From contig NZ_SJPS01000003.1 of assembly GCF_007860015.1 (NCBI RefSeq), forward strand, positions 558,001 through 622,000: a DNA stretch of 64,000 nt, given 5' to 3'. Source of the DNA: Bythopirellula polymerisocia. GTDB taxonomy: Bacteria; Planctomycetota; Planctomycetia; Pirellulales; Lacipirellulaceae. The first letter of the stretch is position 1; each line of letters begins with the position of its first letter. A model generated the notes under the pieces. The model saw only the letters and a list, made by a program, of their open reading frames with translations. It was not told the origin of the DNA and did not search any database. Shown piece after piece: positions 24,382 to 33,536 of this stretch. The position numbers were made by a program, and so were the translations under genes.

Positions 24382-25425
24382 ATGTCTCGTTCAAATCTTT
24401 TCTTTCTTGCCGTCGCTGTCGGTGCCATTGCCATGGCATTTTGGTATCGCCAACAGGTTTTTCAAGAGAAACCTGTACCCACCACTCCCAAATTGGCTTT
24501 TGTAACCGGTGGATCAGGCCCTTATTGGCAGCTTACCGCCGAAGGCGCGCGAGCCGCGGCAAAATCGCTGGATTGTGAACTGGATGTTGAATTGCCTCAG
24601 GATGACGAAAGCTTGGATCAGCAAATGACCATCTTGACGCGTCTTAATTTGGACAAACTTGACGGTGTTGCATTGAGCCCGCTAGATGCTGAAGGCCAAA
24701 CCAACATGATCAACCGCATTCAGCAACAGACTAACGTTGTTACCTTTGACTCCGATGCTCCTCATTCGATGCGCCGTGGCCATGTAGGGACCAGCAACTA
24801 TGGGGCGGGAGGAATCTGCGCTCGCCTTGTAGCCGAAGCCTTACCGGATGGTGGCGACGTGCTTGTGTTGATGGCCAATCTGACTAAAGAAAACATGATC
24901 GACCGAAAAAGCGGATTTGAAGAAACTCTCAACAAGCCACCTGCAGAAGGGGCAGAAGAGAAATCGACCCCACAATATAACATTGTTGGTTTCCTAATTG
25001 ACACAGGAGACGCGACTATAAGTAAGCAGAATATTAAAGTCACTCTCAAATCTCATCCAGAGCTGGCATGCATCGTCGGTATGAACTCACAGCATGCAGC
25101 GATAATTATGGATGTCCTCAAAGAAGTGGATAAACTTGGTAAAATAAAGGTGGTCACGTTCGACGCAGAACCCGCAGCTCTAGAAGGTATTGAGGCAGGA
25201 AATATTTATGCAACCATCGCCCAAGATCCCTATAAGTATGGATTTGAAGCAACTCGTATGCTTTCAACGTTGAGCCGTAGTGGAGCTGATGAGCTTCCCA
25301 TCGTCGGTGGAGGAACGGTAAACATCAACGCTGAGCCGATCCGTCAAAATGAGTTAAAGGAGTTCAAAGATAGACTTCTGGCTAGAACTACAAAGCCTGA
25401 GAAGCCAAAGGATGTTAAGAACTAG
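24382..25425 (+). CDS. Periplasmic sugar-binding protein (RbsB-like, Peripla_BP_4), membrane-anchored
   Basis: A 347-residue protein with one N-terminal hydrophobic helix (LFFLAVAVGAIAMAFWY) and no obvious lipobox, so it is either exported or anchored. The mature part has the type I binding-protein fold: LAFVTGGSGPYWQLTAEGARAAA, LDKLDGVALSPLD, VVTFDSDAP and LACIVGMNSQHAAIIMDVL, then VVTFDAEPAALEGIEAGNIYATIAQDPYKYG. Known: such proteins deliver pentoses and hexoses to ABC transporters. No ABC permease or ATPase is present in this window, which is odd for an ABC-linked protein; it may serve a distant transporter or act as a sensor. GAGGTG at about 24370 is well placed for the ATG at 24382, preferred to the GTG at 24373. 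It lies 66 bases upstream of a secreted GH78 gene. Confidence 0.85.
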   Translation: MSRSNLFFLAVAVGAIAMAFWYRQQVFQEKPVPTTPKLAFVTGGSGPYWQLTAEGARAAAKSLDCELDVELPQDDESLDQQMTILTRLNLDKLDGVALSPLDAEGQTNMINRIQQQTNVVTFDSDAPHSMRRGHVGTSNYGAGGICARLVAEALPDGGDVLVLMANLTKENMIDRKSGFEETLNKPPAEGAEEKSTPQYNIVGFLIDTGDATISKQNIKVTLKSHPELACIVGMNSQHAAIIMDVLKEVDKLGKIKVVTFDAEPAALEGIEAGNIYATIAQDPYKYGFEATRMLSTLSRSGADELPIVGGGTVNINAEPIRQNELKEFKDRLLARTTKPEKPKDVKN

Positions 25426-25491
25426 AGATTTCTAAGTTTAGTTTATCTCCCAGAGACTTTTCCGCAGTCTATTCAATCGCTCGGGCTGAGT

Positions 25492-28221
25492 ATGCGCTCT
25501 TTATGCCTGCTGGTGGCATCGTTGGTATTCGTTCCTGTAGTCCCCCTTCAGGGTGCCACTGCATCCATTAGCTTTGAGGTTGTCGATTTAAAATGCGACT
25601 ATGCGTGCGATCCACTCGGCATCGATAACGTTGAACCCCGTCTGTTTTGGCAAGTGCGCAGCACTTCCCGTGGTCAACACCAAACGGCTTACAAAATACT
25701 TATCGCCACTTCGCCAGAGCTACTGGACGAAGGCAAGGGAGATCTATGGGATACCGGGAAACAAGTCTCAGATAAAACGACTTTCATTCCTTACCAAGGC
25801 CAGCCTCTGAAGTCGTCGCAGCAGGTCTTTTGGAAGGTTCGCGCATGGGATGCCGAGGATCAACCGTCACAATGGAGTCGCACGGCCACCTGGACCATGG
25901 GCATCTTACGTGACGAAGATTGGCAAGCAAAATGGATCGTTGCTCCATGGATGTCGGAGGCCTTATTAATCCGCAAGGATTTCAGCGTTCGACGTGGCTT
26001 GCGTCGTGCCATAGTTCACATTTGCGGATTGGGGCACTTTGAGCTATCGCTCAATGGCAAAAAATCGACGGAAAATCTCCTTTCGCCAGGATGGAGTAAA
26101 TACAACAAGACGTGTCTTTACGAAACGCACAACGTCACGGAGTTACTCCAAGAGGGTCCGAACGCTGTAGGTCTTGCTCTTGGCAAAGGAATGTATCACA
26201 CCGAACGGCGAAATCGATTTAGCAAATTCCAAGGTAGTTTCGGTCCAATGCGAGCATTTGGCCAGATCGAATTGGAGTACGAAGATGGTTCACGTGAGGT
26301 AGTTCCAACTGACGAATCATGGCGCGTTTCACGCGGCCCCGTGACATACAATGATGTCTATGGAGGCGAGGACTATGATGCTCGTCTCCTGGAAAACAGA
26401 TGGAACCGCGCCGGATTTGACGATGTACAGTGGACCTTGGCGGTCGAACTTGTACGCCCTAGCGGAAAACTTCGTGGATTCTCTGCTAGTGCACCCCCAA
26501 TTCGAGAGATAGAAGCAATTGAGCCTATTTCTGTTAATGTCTTAAATGAAACAACAGATGTAGTCGATCTAGGGCAGAACGCATCCTACATGCCTCGTAT
26601 CTCCGTAACTGGTCCTGAAGGGAGCACCATTCGGTTGACGCATGCCGAGGTACTCCACGAAGATGGAACCATCAACCGCAACACATGCGGAGGCAATCGT
26701 GGTCCTGCTTACTGGCAGTACACCAAAGCGACAGATGAACCGGAAAATTGGTTTCCCCAGTTTTTTTATGCCGGCTGCCGCTATCTCCAGGTGGATAAGA
26801 TGCCAGCCCAGGAAGGCGGTGAATTGCCACAATTGGAACATTGCGAGGGGATCGTTGTTCACTCATCAGCCCAACCAGTCGGAGATTTCTCTTGCTCGAA
26901 TGAACTACTAAATCGGATTCGCACACTAGTTCGTTGGGCGCAGAGATCGAATATGGTTTCCGTACTTACGGATTGTCCCCACCGTGAGAAATTAGGTTGG
27001 CTTGAGCAATATCATCTCAACGGACCTTCGATCCGCTATGAATTTGACGTACCGCAAATCTTTTCCAAAGGCATGCGCGACATGGCGGACTCGCAACTCG
27101 ACGACGGCCTGGTTCCAAACATTGCTCCCGAGTATGTCGAGTTTCCCGGGACCTTTCGCGCAGCAGCTGAGTGGGGATCAGCAGTAATTTTGGTTCCCTG
27201 GCAACAGTACTTATTCACCGGCGATATGAAGCTGCTTGAAACCTACTATGAATCCATGCAGCGGTACATGGATTATCTCGATTCGCACGCTGCCAATCAT
27301 ATCGTCAGCGAAGGGCTTGGAGACTGGTATGATCTCGGACCGGCCGACCGGCCTGGTTTTGCTCAACTCACTCAACCCCCGATCACTGCCACAGCTTTCT
27401 ATTATTTGGATGCAAAACTGATGTCAAAGATTGCCGGGTTATTGGGTAAAGACGGCGATTCTCAAAAATATGCTGACCTTGCCGGCGAAATACGTAAGGC
27501 CTGGGTCAACGAGTTTCGCAACGCAGATGGTACCTACGGGAAGAATTCCCAGTGTGTCAATGCGATCGGCTTAGAAATGGACCTTGTCGAAACTAATCAT
27601 CGAAAGCAGGTGCTGGAAGCCTTAGTCAAAGGTGTTCGCGACAACAATAATGCAACCACGTCAGGAGATGTGGGCCATCGTTTTGTTTTACAAGCACTCG
27701 CTCATGGGGGTTTCTCCGACTTGATCTACGAGATGATCAACCAGGACGATCGACCCGGCTATGGCTATCAACTCAAAAAAGGGGCAACCAGCCTGACCGA
27801 AGCATGGGATGCGAATCACCATTCGTCTCATAACCACTTCATGTTAGGTCACATTACTGAGTGGTTTTATGGCCAATTGGTTGGCATTCAATTCGACCCG
27901 ACCAGTCCAGGTTTCAAAAAAAATATCATCGCTCCTAATCCTGTAGGTGATCTTGAGTGGGCTGAAGCTACATACGAAACTCTGCACGGACCCATCAAGG
28001 TGCATTGGGAACGGGAGAAGGGAGGCTTGAGGCTCCAGGTTGGTATTCCGACGAACACCACTGCCACGGTCTACTTACCTGCAAGCGCAGATTCTACCAT
28101 TTTTGAAGGTGGCAAAAAGGCAGAGGAAAGCGAGGGTGTGCAGAGCATCCGCCGAGAGAATAAGCAGGCCATCATCGAGATAGAATCCGGCGACTATGAA
28201 TTCCTTACCTCTAAAGGATGA
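25492..28221 (+). CDS. GH78 alpha-L-rhamnosidase, secreted
   Basis: A 909-residue protein with a signal peptide (MRSLCLLVASLVFVPVVPLQGATA). GH78 domains in order: N-terminal Ig-like domain (LKCDYACDPLGIDNVEPRLFWQVRS), rhamnosidase N domain (GLGHFELSLNGKKSTENLLSPGWS), the concanavalin-like domain, the alpha/alpha barrel with the acid glutamate in DCPHREKLGWLEQYH, the base region GATSLTEAWDANHHSSHNH, and a C-terminal beta domain. Known: GH78 inverting alpha-L-rhamnosidases act on pectic rhamnogalacturonans and plant glycosides. It closes the plus-strand group and converges with the DUF1080 gene seven bases away. It is exported, unlike the second GH78 at 28897, so the two probably handle polymer and imported oligomer respectively. 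Confidence 0.92.
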   Translation: MRSLCLLVASLVFVPVVPLQGATASISFEVVDLKCDYACDPLGIDNVEPRLFWQVRSTSRGQHQTAYKILIATSPELLDEGKGDLWDTGKQVSDKTTFIPYQGQPLKSSQQVFWKVRAWDAEDQPSQWSRTATWTMGILRDEDWQAKWIVAPWMSEALLIRKDFSVRRGLRRAIVHICGLGHFELSLNGKKSTENLLSPGWSKYNKTCLYETHNVTELLQEGPNAVGLALGKGMYHTERRNRFSKFQGSFGPMRAFGQIELEYEDGSREVVPTDESWRVSRGPVTYNDVYGGEDYDARLLENRWNRAGFDDVQWTLAVELVRPSGKLRGFSASAPPIREIEAIEPISVNVLNETTDVVDLGQNASYMPRISVTGPEGSTIRLTHAEVLHEDGTINRNTCGGNRGPAYWQYTKATDEPENWFPQFFYAGCRYLQVDKMPAQEGGELPQLEHCEGIVVHSSAQPVGDFSCSNELLNRIRTLVRWAQRSNMVSVLTDCPHREKLGWLEQYHLNGPSIRYEFDVPQIFSKGMRDMADSQLDDGLVPNIAPEYVEFPGTFRAAAEWGSAVILVPWQQYLFTGDMKLLETYYESMQRYMDYLDSHAANHIVSEGLGDWYDLGPADRPGFAQLTQPPITATAFYYLDAKLMSKIAGLLGKDGDSQKYADLAGEIRKAWVNEFRNADGTYGKNSQCVNAIGLEMDLVETNHRKQVLEALVKGVRDNNNATTSGDVGHRFVLQALAHGGFSDLIYEMINQDDRPGYGYQLKKGATSLTEAWDANHHSSHNHFMLGHITEWFYGQLVGIQFDPTSPGFKKNIIAPNPVGDLEWAEATYETLHGPIKVHWEREKGGLRLQVGIPTNTTATVYLPASADSTIFEGGKKAEESEGVQSIRRENKQAIIEIESGDYEFLTSKG

Positions 28222-28228
28222 GTTCGCT

Positions 28229-28840
28229 CTAATCCAACTCAGCTATTCGAATATTGCGAAAGCTTATCGACATCTCATTTCCCGGATGCAACTGCAAGCC
28301 GATTGGGCCTTCTTCGACCGCAGTCTCCGAGTCATAGTTCAATACATGTTGATTGTTGAGCCAAACAGCATAATTCTTCCCCTTGGCCACAATTGTTAAA
28401 GTATTCCAGTCGTCTGGCTGGAGTAGCTTCTCAATCCCTTGGGCTTCTACCGAATACCCTTTGCCGTCAATGTATGGCGAAGCAGTCAAATCTCGTTTCA
28501 ATGAACCGGAAATACCGATTTGAATCTGCTCCTTCGAATCTCGCAGAAACACTCCAGAGTCGACAACTCCGTCGCCAAATCTAAATTCACATTCGAAAAT
28601 AAAATTAGCGTACTCGCGCTCAGTCCATAAGTTGGAACCGACTCGCTCGGGGTCACTCGTTGCGGTTAGAGAACCCTCCTCAACTTTCCACCAGACGTTA
28701 TTCTCAGGCACCTGCCAACCGGTCAGATTCGTGCCGTTGAATGCTGAAGGTAGTTCCTGCCCGTTGGCAGAACTACCCAGTGTGGCACCAATCGCACACA
28801 ATAAGATATACGTTTTGAGTGCTATTCGAGAGTTGTACAT
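28229..28840 (-). CDS. DUF1080 (3-keto-disaccharide hydrolase-like) secreted protein
   Basis: A 203-residue protein with a signal peptide (to about ANGQ) and the single DUF1080 jelly-roll domain: FNGTNLTGWQVPENNVWWKVEEGSL, EFRFGDGVVDSGVFLRDS, DDWNTLTIVAKGKNYAVWLNN and GPIGLQLHPGNEMSISFRNIRI. Known: DUF1080 proteins have a concanavalin-like fold, are hugely expanded in Planctomycetes and Verrucomicrobia, and members of the family hydrolyse 3-keto-glycosides. Whether this copy is catalytic or binds carbohydrate cannot be decided from sequence. It follows the GH78 gene on the same strand by 56 bases; AAGGAA precedes the start as a ribosome site. It probably belongs to the NCS1-GH78 transcript. 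Confidence 0.88.
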   Translation of the reverse strand: MYNSRIALKTYILLCAIGATLGSSANGQELPSAFNGTNLTGWQVPENNVWWKVEEGSLTATSDPERVGSNLWTEREYANFIFECEFRFGDGVVDSGVFLRDSKEQIQIGISGSLKRDLTASPYIDGKGYSVEAQGIEKLLQPDDWNTLTIVAKGKNYAVWLNNQHVLNYDSETAVEEGPIGLQLHPGNEMSISFRNIRIAELD

Positions 28841-28896
28841 ACAATTTATTCCTTTTCTGGGAGTGAATTTGAATCAAATAGTCCTCTTGCTTTGAG

Positions 28897-31704
28897 TTAA
28901 GAGGTACTGTTCATTTGTTGGCTTATCCGGCCGAGGAAACGATATGTTCCAGAGTCTGCTAATATAACCGTGTATTCTCCGATGCGATCAGTTATCTGCA
29001 TGTACTGGCATTTCTCGAGGGTCTCGCCTTCCAGCATGATGCTTTCTGCTTCGCAAGGCAAATAGATTTTGGCTTTTGTATTCGCTGGTACGGTTACATG
29101 TAGGTTGAATGTCGTTTCAGTTCGTTCCCAACGGCTTCGGATGGTTCCATGAATGGAGTTGTAGCTCGCTCCAGCATGCTCCAGAGCACCTCCAATATAA
29201 GGCTTAATCACAAAATGTTTGAACCCTGCGATATCCGGATCTAATTCGATCCCTGCCACATGACGGTAAAGCCATTCGCAAACGGAACCGAGGGAGTAAT
29301 GATTGAAGGAATTCATCTGGGGGTCAAAGAACCCTTCTTCTGCTGTCCAGCCATTCCAGCGTTCCCAGATGGTAGTGGCACCATGAAGCACGGGATAAAG
29401 CCAGGAAGGGTAATCCTCTTTGGCGAGCAATCGATAGGCCACGTCGGAATGACCAGTTGTAGTTAATACAGGATTCAAGTGACCGATTCCAATAAAGCCG
29501 GTACTCAAATGCCAGTCGAGCTGCTCAATGTTTTCGACCAGATGCTCCGCTGCACTTTCTCGCACCTTTTCCGGAAGCAGGTCGAATGCCAACGCCAATA
29601 GATAAGCGGTTTGCGTTTCTACTGAAAGTCGCCCATCCCCTTTGAGCCATTTTCCTTGAAACGCCTCGCGCACACGCTGTTGTATCGCATCGAATCGCTC
29701 GGCTTCCCGCTCCTTGCCCAGCATCCTTGCCATTTGTGCCATTTTCGCGGCATCATAGGCCCAAAAGGCGGTCGCGAGCAACGTCTTCATCTCGGACTGC
29801 GTGCGAAAGCTCGTATCTGATGGAATACACAACCAATCGCCATAATTGTTGCCAAGGTTGTTACTGCGAATTCCATCTGAGTTTTTGATTTCCAGCCAAT
29901 CGAGCCAACGCACCATCGCATTCCAATGGCGTTCGACGATTCGACAGTCTCCATATACGCGCCAGAGTGTCCAGGGGATTATAATCCCAGCATCAGCCCA
30001 ACCTGCTCCGCCCCCCAACCCATCAAGCCCGACGAAATTTTCTCCTTCGCGCAGTCGAGGTGCCACATCGGGAAAGATGCCATCAACATCCTGAGAATCC
30101 GTGACATCAACCATCCATTTGGTAAAGAACGCAGCGACATCCATATTGTAGGTAGCCGTGCGGAGAAAGACCTGCGCATCTCCCATCCAACCCAACCGTT
30201 CGTCGCGCTGGGGGCAATCGGTTGGAACGCTGAGGAAGTTTCCCTTCTGGCCCCACAGGGCATTTTTCCACAGCCGATTTACCAAGGGGTGAGAGCACTC
30301 GAACACGCCTGCGGGCTCCGTAGAGGACATGACAACGCAGCCACGAACACTATCAAGCGGAAGCGGCGTCTTGAGTCCTGAGATTTCTACGTACTGAAAT
30401 CCATGAAATGTAAATCGCGGCTGCCAGTTCTCTTCTCCGCTACCTTTGAGAACATAGACATCGGTTGCCGTGGCTCGCCGCAGATTTTCAGTATAGAGCG
30501 ACCCATCAGGGTTCAACCGCTCGCCAAAGCGAAGTTGAACACGTGTACCTAATGGGCCGGTGACTGAGATCTCAATCCAGCCTGCGATATTCTGGCCGAG
30601 ATCGTAGACGAACGTATCTGCCGCGACCTGATTGACTGAAACTGGGGTGATTCTCTCGACAACTCGCACCGGCTCGCTGCGCTGGGCAACTAGGGGCAAT
30701 GGCTCTGGTGTATCCGCCTGCACATTGTTAGAAAAACCAAAATGGGGGATGTGTATTGTAGGAGGCTCAACTTCCAAGACTGGCAACCATTCGGCATCGT
30801 CGAACTCGGCCCGATCCCAACCGTCATGCTCCCGACGAGCGTCATAGGTTTCCCCCATCATAAAATCACTGAAGAGAATAGGCCCCGTATTGCACAGCCA
30901 AGTCCTGTCGCTGCCGCATACCAGAATCTGGCCATCCTCTAATTCGATCTCAAGTTGCAATAGCAAGCTGTTTTCTAAGGTTCCGTATTGCCCTCGGGTC
31001 TCTTGCCACCCGATGTAGCCGCTCCACCAACCATCACCCAGCATCGCACCCAGAGCGTTTGCTCCCTGAGCAAGATGATCTGTGACATCAAATGTTCGAT
31101 AGTGCAATCGCTTGTTGTAGTCGGTCCACTCTGGCACGAAGCGGTCCTGCGTGACTCGACTACCGTTAAGCGTAAAGTCAAGTAACCCTCGTGCCGTGGT
31201 GTAGAGAGTTGCGCGAAGAATTGGCCCCCGCAAATTGAATTCCTTGCGGAAAAGTGCCGGTGTGCCTGGCTGCGTTTCGGTTCCTTGGATTGCCTCTGGA
31301 TCACGCTGGATAATGGCGGAGTCGTGGGTGATCCAGCGGGCTTGCCAGTCACTCAGCTTCAAGAGTCCCATGGTCCACAAAGCCGGCTTGCTGGTCGTAG
31401 TATCACCTCTTTCATCCCAGAGCGTGACTTGCCAATGGCAGGTCATGCGAGAACAGAGGTTCGCTCCTTCGTATTCAATTTGGCAAGTTTGATCGTTCTC
31501 GACGCGCCCACTATCCCACAAGTCAGCCTGTCCCGCTTCAAGCCCTTGGATGGTACTTGCAACTTGTATCCACCAGGCAATCTGTCGCGCGCCGCGTCGG
31601 CCACTTTGCATCACCCAACTCAGCCGTGGGTGAAGCTCGTCTATTCCTAAGGGATTTGTCAAATACTCGCAGCGAAGGTGCTCGACTCTCGTGGCTTCAT
31701 CCAT
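28897..31704 (-). CDS. GH78 alpha-L-rhamnosidase, cytoplasmic
   Basis: A 935-residue GH78 enzyme without a signal peptide. The domain set matches the classical family: N-terminal Ig-like domain (LRCEYLTNPLGIDELHPRLSWVMQ), rhamnosidase N domain (LLDFTLNGSRVTQDRFVPEWTDYNK, GDGWWSGYIG), conserved-region jelly roll, barrel with the acid in DCPQRDERLGWMGDAQVF, base region GATTIWERWNGWT, and C-terminal GASYNSIHGTIRSRW. The frame opens at 31755, but the ATG at 31704 avoids overlap with the small upstream gene and leaves a 20-base spacing. It lies downstream of an NCS1 permease and its small partner, so a likely role is removing rhamnose from glycosides brought in by that carrier. Clearly divergent in sequence from the secreted GH78 at 25492. 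Confidence 0.92.
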   Translation of the reverse strand: MDEATRVEHLRCEYLTNPLGIDELHPRLSWVMQSGRRGARQIAWWIQVASTIQGLEAGQADLWDSGRVENDQTCQIEYEGANLCSRMTCHWQVTLWDERGDTTTSKPALWTMGLLKLSDWQARWITHDSAIIQRDPEAIQGTETQPGTPALFRKEFNLRGPILRATLYTTARGLLDFTLNGSRVTQDRFVPEWTDYNKRLHYRTFDVTDHLAQGANALGAMLGDGWWSGYIGWQETRGQYGTLENSLLLQLEIELEDGQILVCGSDRTWLCNTGPILFSDFMMGETYDARREHDGWDRAEFDDAEWLPVLEVEPPTIHIPHFGFSNNVQADTPEPLPLVAQRSEPVRVVERITPVSVNQVAADTFVYDLGQNIAGWIEISVTGPLGTRVQLRFGERLNPDGSLYTENLRRATATDVYVLKGSGEENWQPRFTFHGFQYVEISGLKTPLPLDSVRGCVVMSSTEPAGVFECSHPLVNRLWKNALWGQKGNFLSVPTDCPQRDERLGWMGDAQVFLRTATYNMDVAAFFTKWMVDVTDSQDVDGIFPDVAPRLREGENFVGLDGLGGGAGWADAGIIIPWTLWRVYGDCRIVERHWNAMVRWLDWLEIKNSDGIRSNNLGNNYGDWLCIPSDTSFRTQSEMKTLLATAFWAYDAAKMAQMARMLGKEREAERFDAIQQRVREAFQGKWLKGDGRLSVETQTAYLLALAFDLLPEKVRESAAEHLVENIEQLDWHLSTGFIGIGHLNPVLTTTGHSDVAYRLLAKEDYPSWLYPVLHGATTIWERWNGWTAEEGFFDPQMNSFNHYSLGSVCEWLYRHVAGIELDPDIAGFKHFVIKPYIGGALEHAGASYNSIHGTIRSRWERTETTFNLHVTVPANTKAKIYLPCEAESIMLEGETLEKCQYMQITDRIGEYTVILADSGTYRFLGRISQQMNSTS

Positions 31705-31724
31705 GGCAATACTCTTGATAGATA

Positions 31725-31916
31725 TCATCCACCCAGATTGTCTGGCTTGATCCAAAGAATGGCCGTACTGAACCAGAGCAACATACCAAGGAGAAGCAGT
31801 TGGAAATATGTATCCTTAGACATCATTCCCTGGAACACCAACAGCGCCGGAACAAAAGAGATGGCCAAGCCAAAGTAGGAAATGAGTTGCAAAATTCGTT
31901 TGGCAGTACTGGTCAT
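31725..31916 (-). CDS. Small two-helix membrane protein coupled to the NCS1 permease
   Basis: A 63-residue protein, mostly hydrophobic, with two predicted membrane helices (ILQLISYFGLAISFVPALLVF and YFQLLLLGMLLWFSTAILWI) joined by a short charged loop (QGMMSKDT). Not recognised by family. Its ATG overlaps the permease stop as ATGA, the arrangement of translationally coupled genes, and the GH78 gene begins 20 bases after its stop. The hydrophobic pattern and coupling argue for a real gene, probably an accessory subunit or stabiliser of the upstream carrier; that role is inference. Confidence 0.7.
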   Translation of the reverse strand: MTSTAKRILQLISYFGLAISFVPALLVFQGMMSKDTYFQLLLLGMLLWFSTAILWIKPDNLGG

Positions 31917-33412
31917 TGCTGCGTCTCCGTTGAAAAAGCTGTTGACGAAAATCGCTGCTGCAAAATACTACAAACCGTGTAGAGAGTTACTGCGATCACC
32001 CAGGCAGGCAACACCTGTGAGAACAAGTCCGCTTGATATTTCGCCAGCATCACAGGCAGACGGTCGTTAATCCAGCGAAAGCTTTCATAGTTGTCTTTTG
32101 CATAGAGTGCAAAGCAGATAGCAAAGGATCCGAACCAGCCCACCATCGCAGGCCAACTTACCAGGAGCCCCTCGCGTTCGGCAAAGTTGCGCACCAACCC
32201 CAAGCGCGGAAATAACCAGAAATCGATGAAGATGAATGCCCCCAACGGCATAAAGAACAGACCGTAGTAGGCCACGATACGGTCGAGGTAGTGGAGCACA
32301 GCAGGGATACAGGCGGTAATGATCATCACAACACCTGCGATCAACGTAACGATCCAGCGACGCCAGTTGGGTGTTGCAACCTGAAACGCGAGTCCCGCGC
32401 GATAGAGTGTGGGGTTGGCCGTGGTCCAACCTGCCAACACCACACAGACGATTCCGGCATAACCGGCACCAAGCATGGCGATATTGGCTGGTGTCGGGTT
32501 TGGTGCTCTTATTCCAGCGGCTATCTCTGAGTGGACAAACGCAGCACAGAGAATCCCTGAACAAATCCATGCCATGTAGTGCCCCAAAAACATACCGAAT
32601 GCCGAGCAGAAACCCATTTGCCATTTCTTGGCATAACGAAAGATTGTCACATCTCCCATCCCCATGTGCTGACAGATATTGCAAAGCCAAGCCAGACCAA
32701 CGCATGACCAGAAACCATATTGCATCTGTCCCTCCTGAGCGACGCCGGTCCAAATCTTTTGGTTGGCAACCTCCCAGAATTGACTCAAGTTGGTCACTCC
32801 GAGCGAGGGGAGGGATGCGATCGCACCTGCCAAAAAAACAAACGGCATCCAGGGTGCGACGACTTTGGCAAAATGGGTCAGACGCTCGAATCCCAAGACA
32901 GCCAACACGGCGATGACCGTTCCGACACCAACTGCGACCATGATCCATGGCAAGCTTGGAATGGTTTCCCCAGCAGCAAAATTTGGGCTGGGGATGCCCG
33001 CCGTCAAAGCGACCGCAGTGGTCGACACGTTGACCATTGAGCCAGCCAGCAGGCAAAGTATCAGCGCAAAAAGGCCCGAATAGAGAACCGTCAGATAAGG
33101 CCCTGCGATTTTTCGAATTTGCCAATAGACCGTGAGGCGCTCTTTAACGGCGATGGGTGCACACATCATGGCCCAACTCAACACCGCCAGTACATTTCCA
33201 AGAGCAAGCCCCACGAACACATCGAAAGCGGTGACACCATGAAGAACCAACAGCGTACCCAGCACAAACTCCGTTCCAGCGATGTGTTCGCTGGCAAACA
33301 TCGCGATGAAGGTTCCCCACCCATAGAGATTGCCTTCCTTGACAGGTTCGCGGTCGAATTCATACAACGCGTCGAGTCGCTCGATCAGCGTAGGCGTATT
33401 AGTAGACTCCAT
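31913..33412 (-). CDS. NCS1-type (purine-cytosine permease-like) transporter
   Basis: A 499-residue membrane protein with about 12 helices. NCS1-like features: N-terminal YGWGTFIAMFASEHIAGTEFVLG (first helix), the GLALGNVLAVLSWAMMCAPIAVKERL segment, WTTANPTLYRAGLAF, and a PLGAFIFIDFWLFPRLGL helix resembling the purine-cytosine permease C-terminal region. Known: the family carries nucleobases, hydantoins, thiamine and similar compounds with H+ or Na+. None of the neighbours handle nucleobases: downstream are a small membrane protein and a cytoplasmic rhamnosidase, upstream and divergent is an apiosidase-like gene. A sugar or glycoside substrate is therefore suggested, which would be unusual for the family. 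A perfect 18-bp palindrome lies 24 bases upstream of the start. Confidence 0.8.
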   Translation of the reverse strand: MESTNTPTLIERLDALYEFDREPVKEGNLYGWGTFIAMFASEHIAGTEFVLGTLLVLHGVTAFDVFVGLALGNVLAVLSWAMMCAPIAVKERLTVYWQIRKIAGPYLTVLYSGLFALILCLLAGSMVNVSTTAVALTAGIPSPNFAAGETIPSLPWIMVAVGVGTVIAVLAVLGFERLTHFAKVVAPWMPFVFLAGAIASLPSLGVTNLSQFWEVANQKIWTGVAQEGQMQYGFWSCVGLAWLCNICQHMGMGDVTIFRYAKKWQMGFCSAFGMFLGHYMAWICSGILCAAFVHSEIAAGIRAPNPTPANIAMLGAGYAGIVCVVLAGWTTANPTLYRAGLAFQVATPNWRRWIVTLIAGVVMIITACIPAVLHYLDRIVAYYGLFFMPLGAFIFIDFWLFPRLGLVRNFAEREGLLVSWPAMVGWFGSFAICFALYAKDNYESFRWINDRLPVMLAKYQADLFSQVLPAWVIAVTLYTVCSILQQRFSSTAFSTETQQ

Positions 33413-33435
33413 CTACACACTCTCAATTAACGAAC

Positions 33436-33453
33436 CGAACTTCCGGAAGTTCG
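33436..33453. promoter_or_regulatory. Perfect 18-bp palindrome, candidate operator
   Basis: CGAACTTCCGGAAGTTCG reads identically on both strands. It lies in the 124-base gap between the divergent NCS1 permease (start 33412) and apiosidase-like gene (start 33537). A palindrome of this size and position suits a dimeric repressor such as a LacI or GntR family member controlling both genes; no such regulator is encoded in the window, so the binding protein is unknown. Confidence 0.5.
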
Positions 33454-33536
33454 CAACTATGAATACGAGTCACGGATTATTGATTGATACTTGCCATCGA
33501 TTGGCTTATTGTTAGGGAAACCCCAGCGAGCAATCA

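Noticed and set aside
32085..33125. A 346-codon open frame on the minus strand inside the NCS1 permease gene
   Set aside because: It is the shifted frame of a clear membrane-protein gene, rich in Cys, Arg and His with no family features, so it is a shadow frame.
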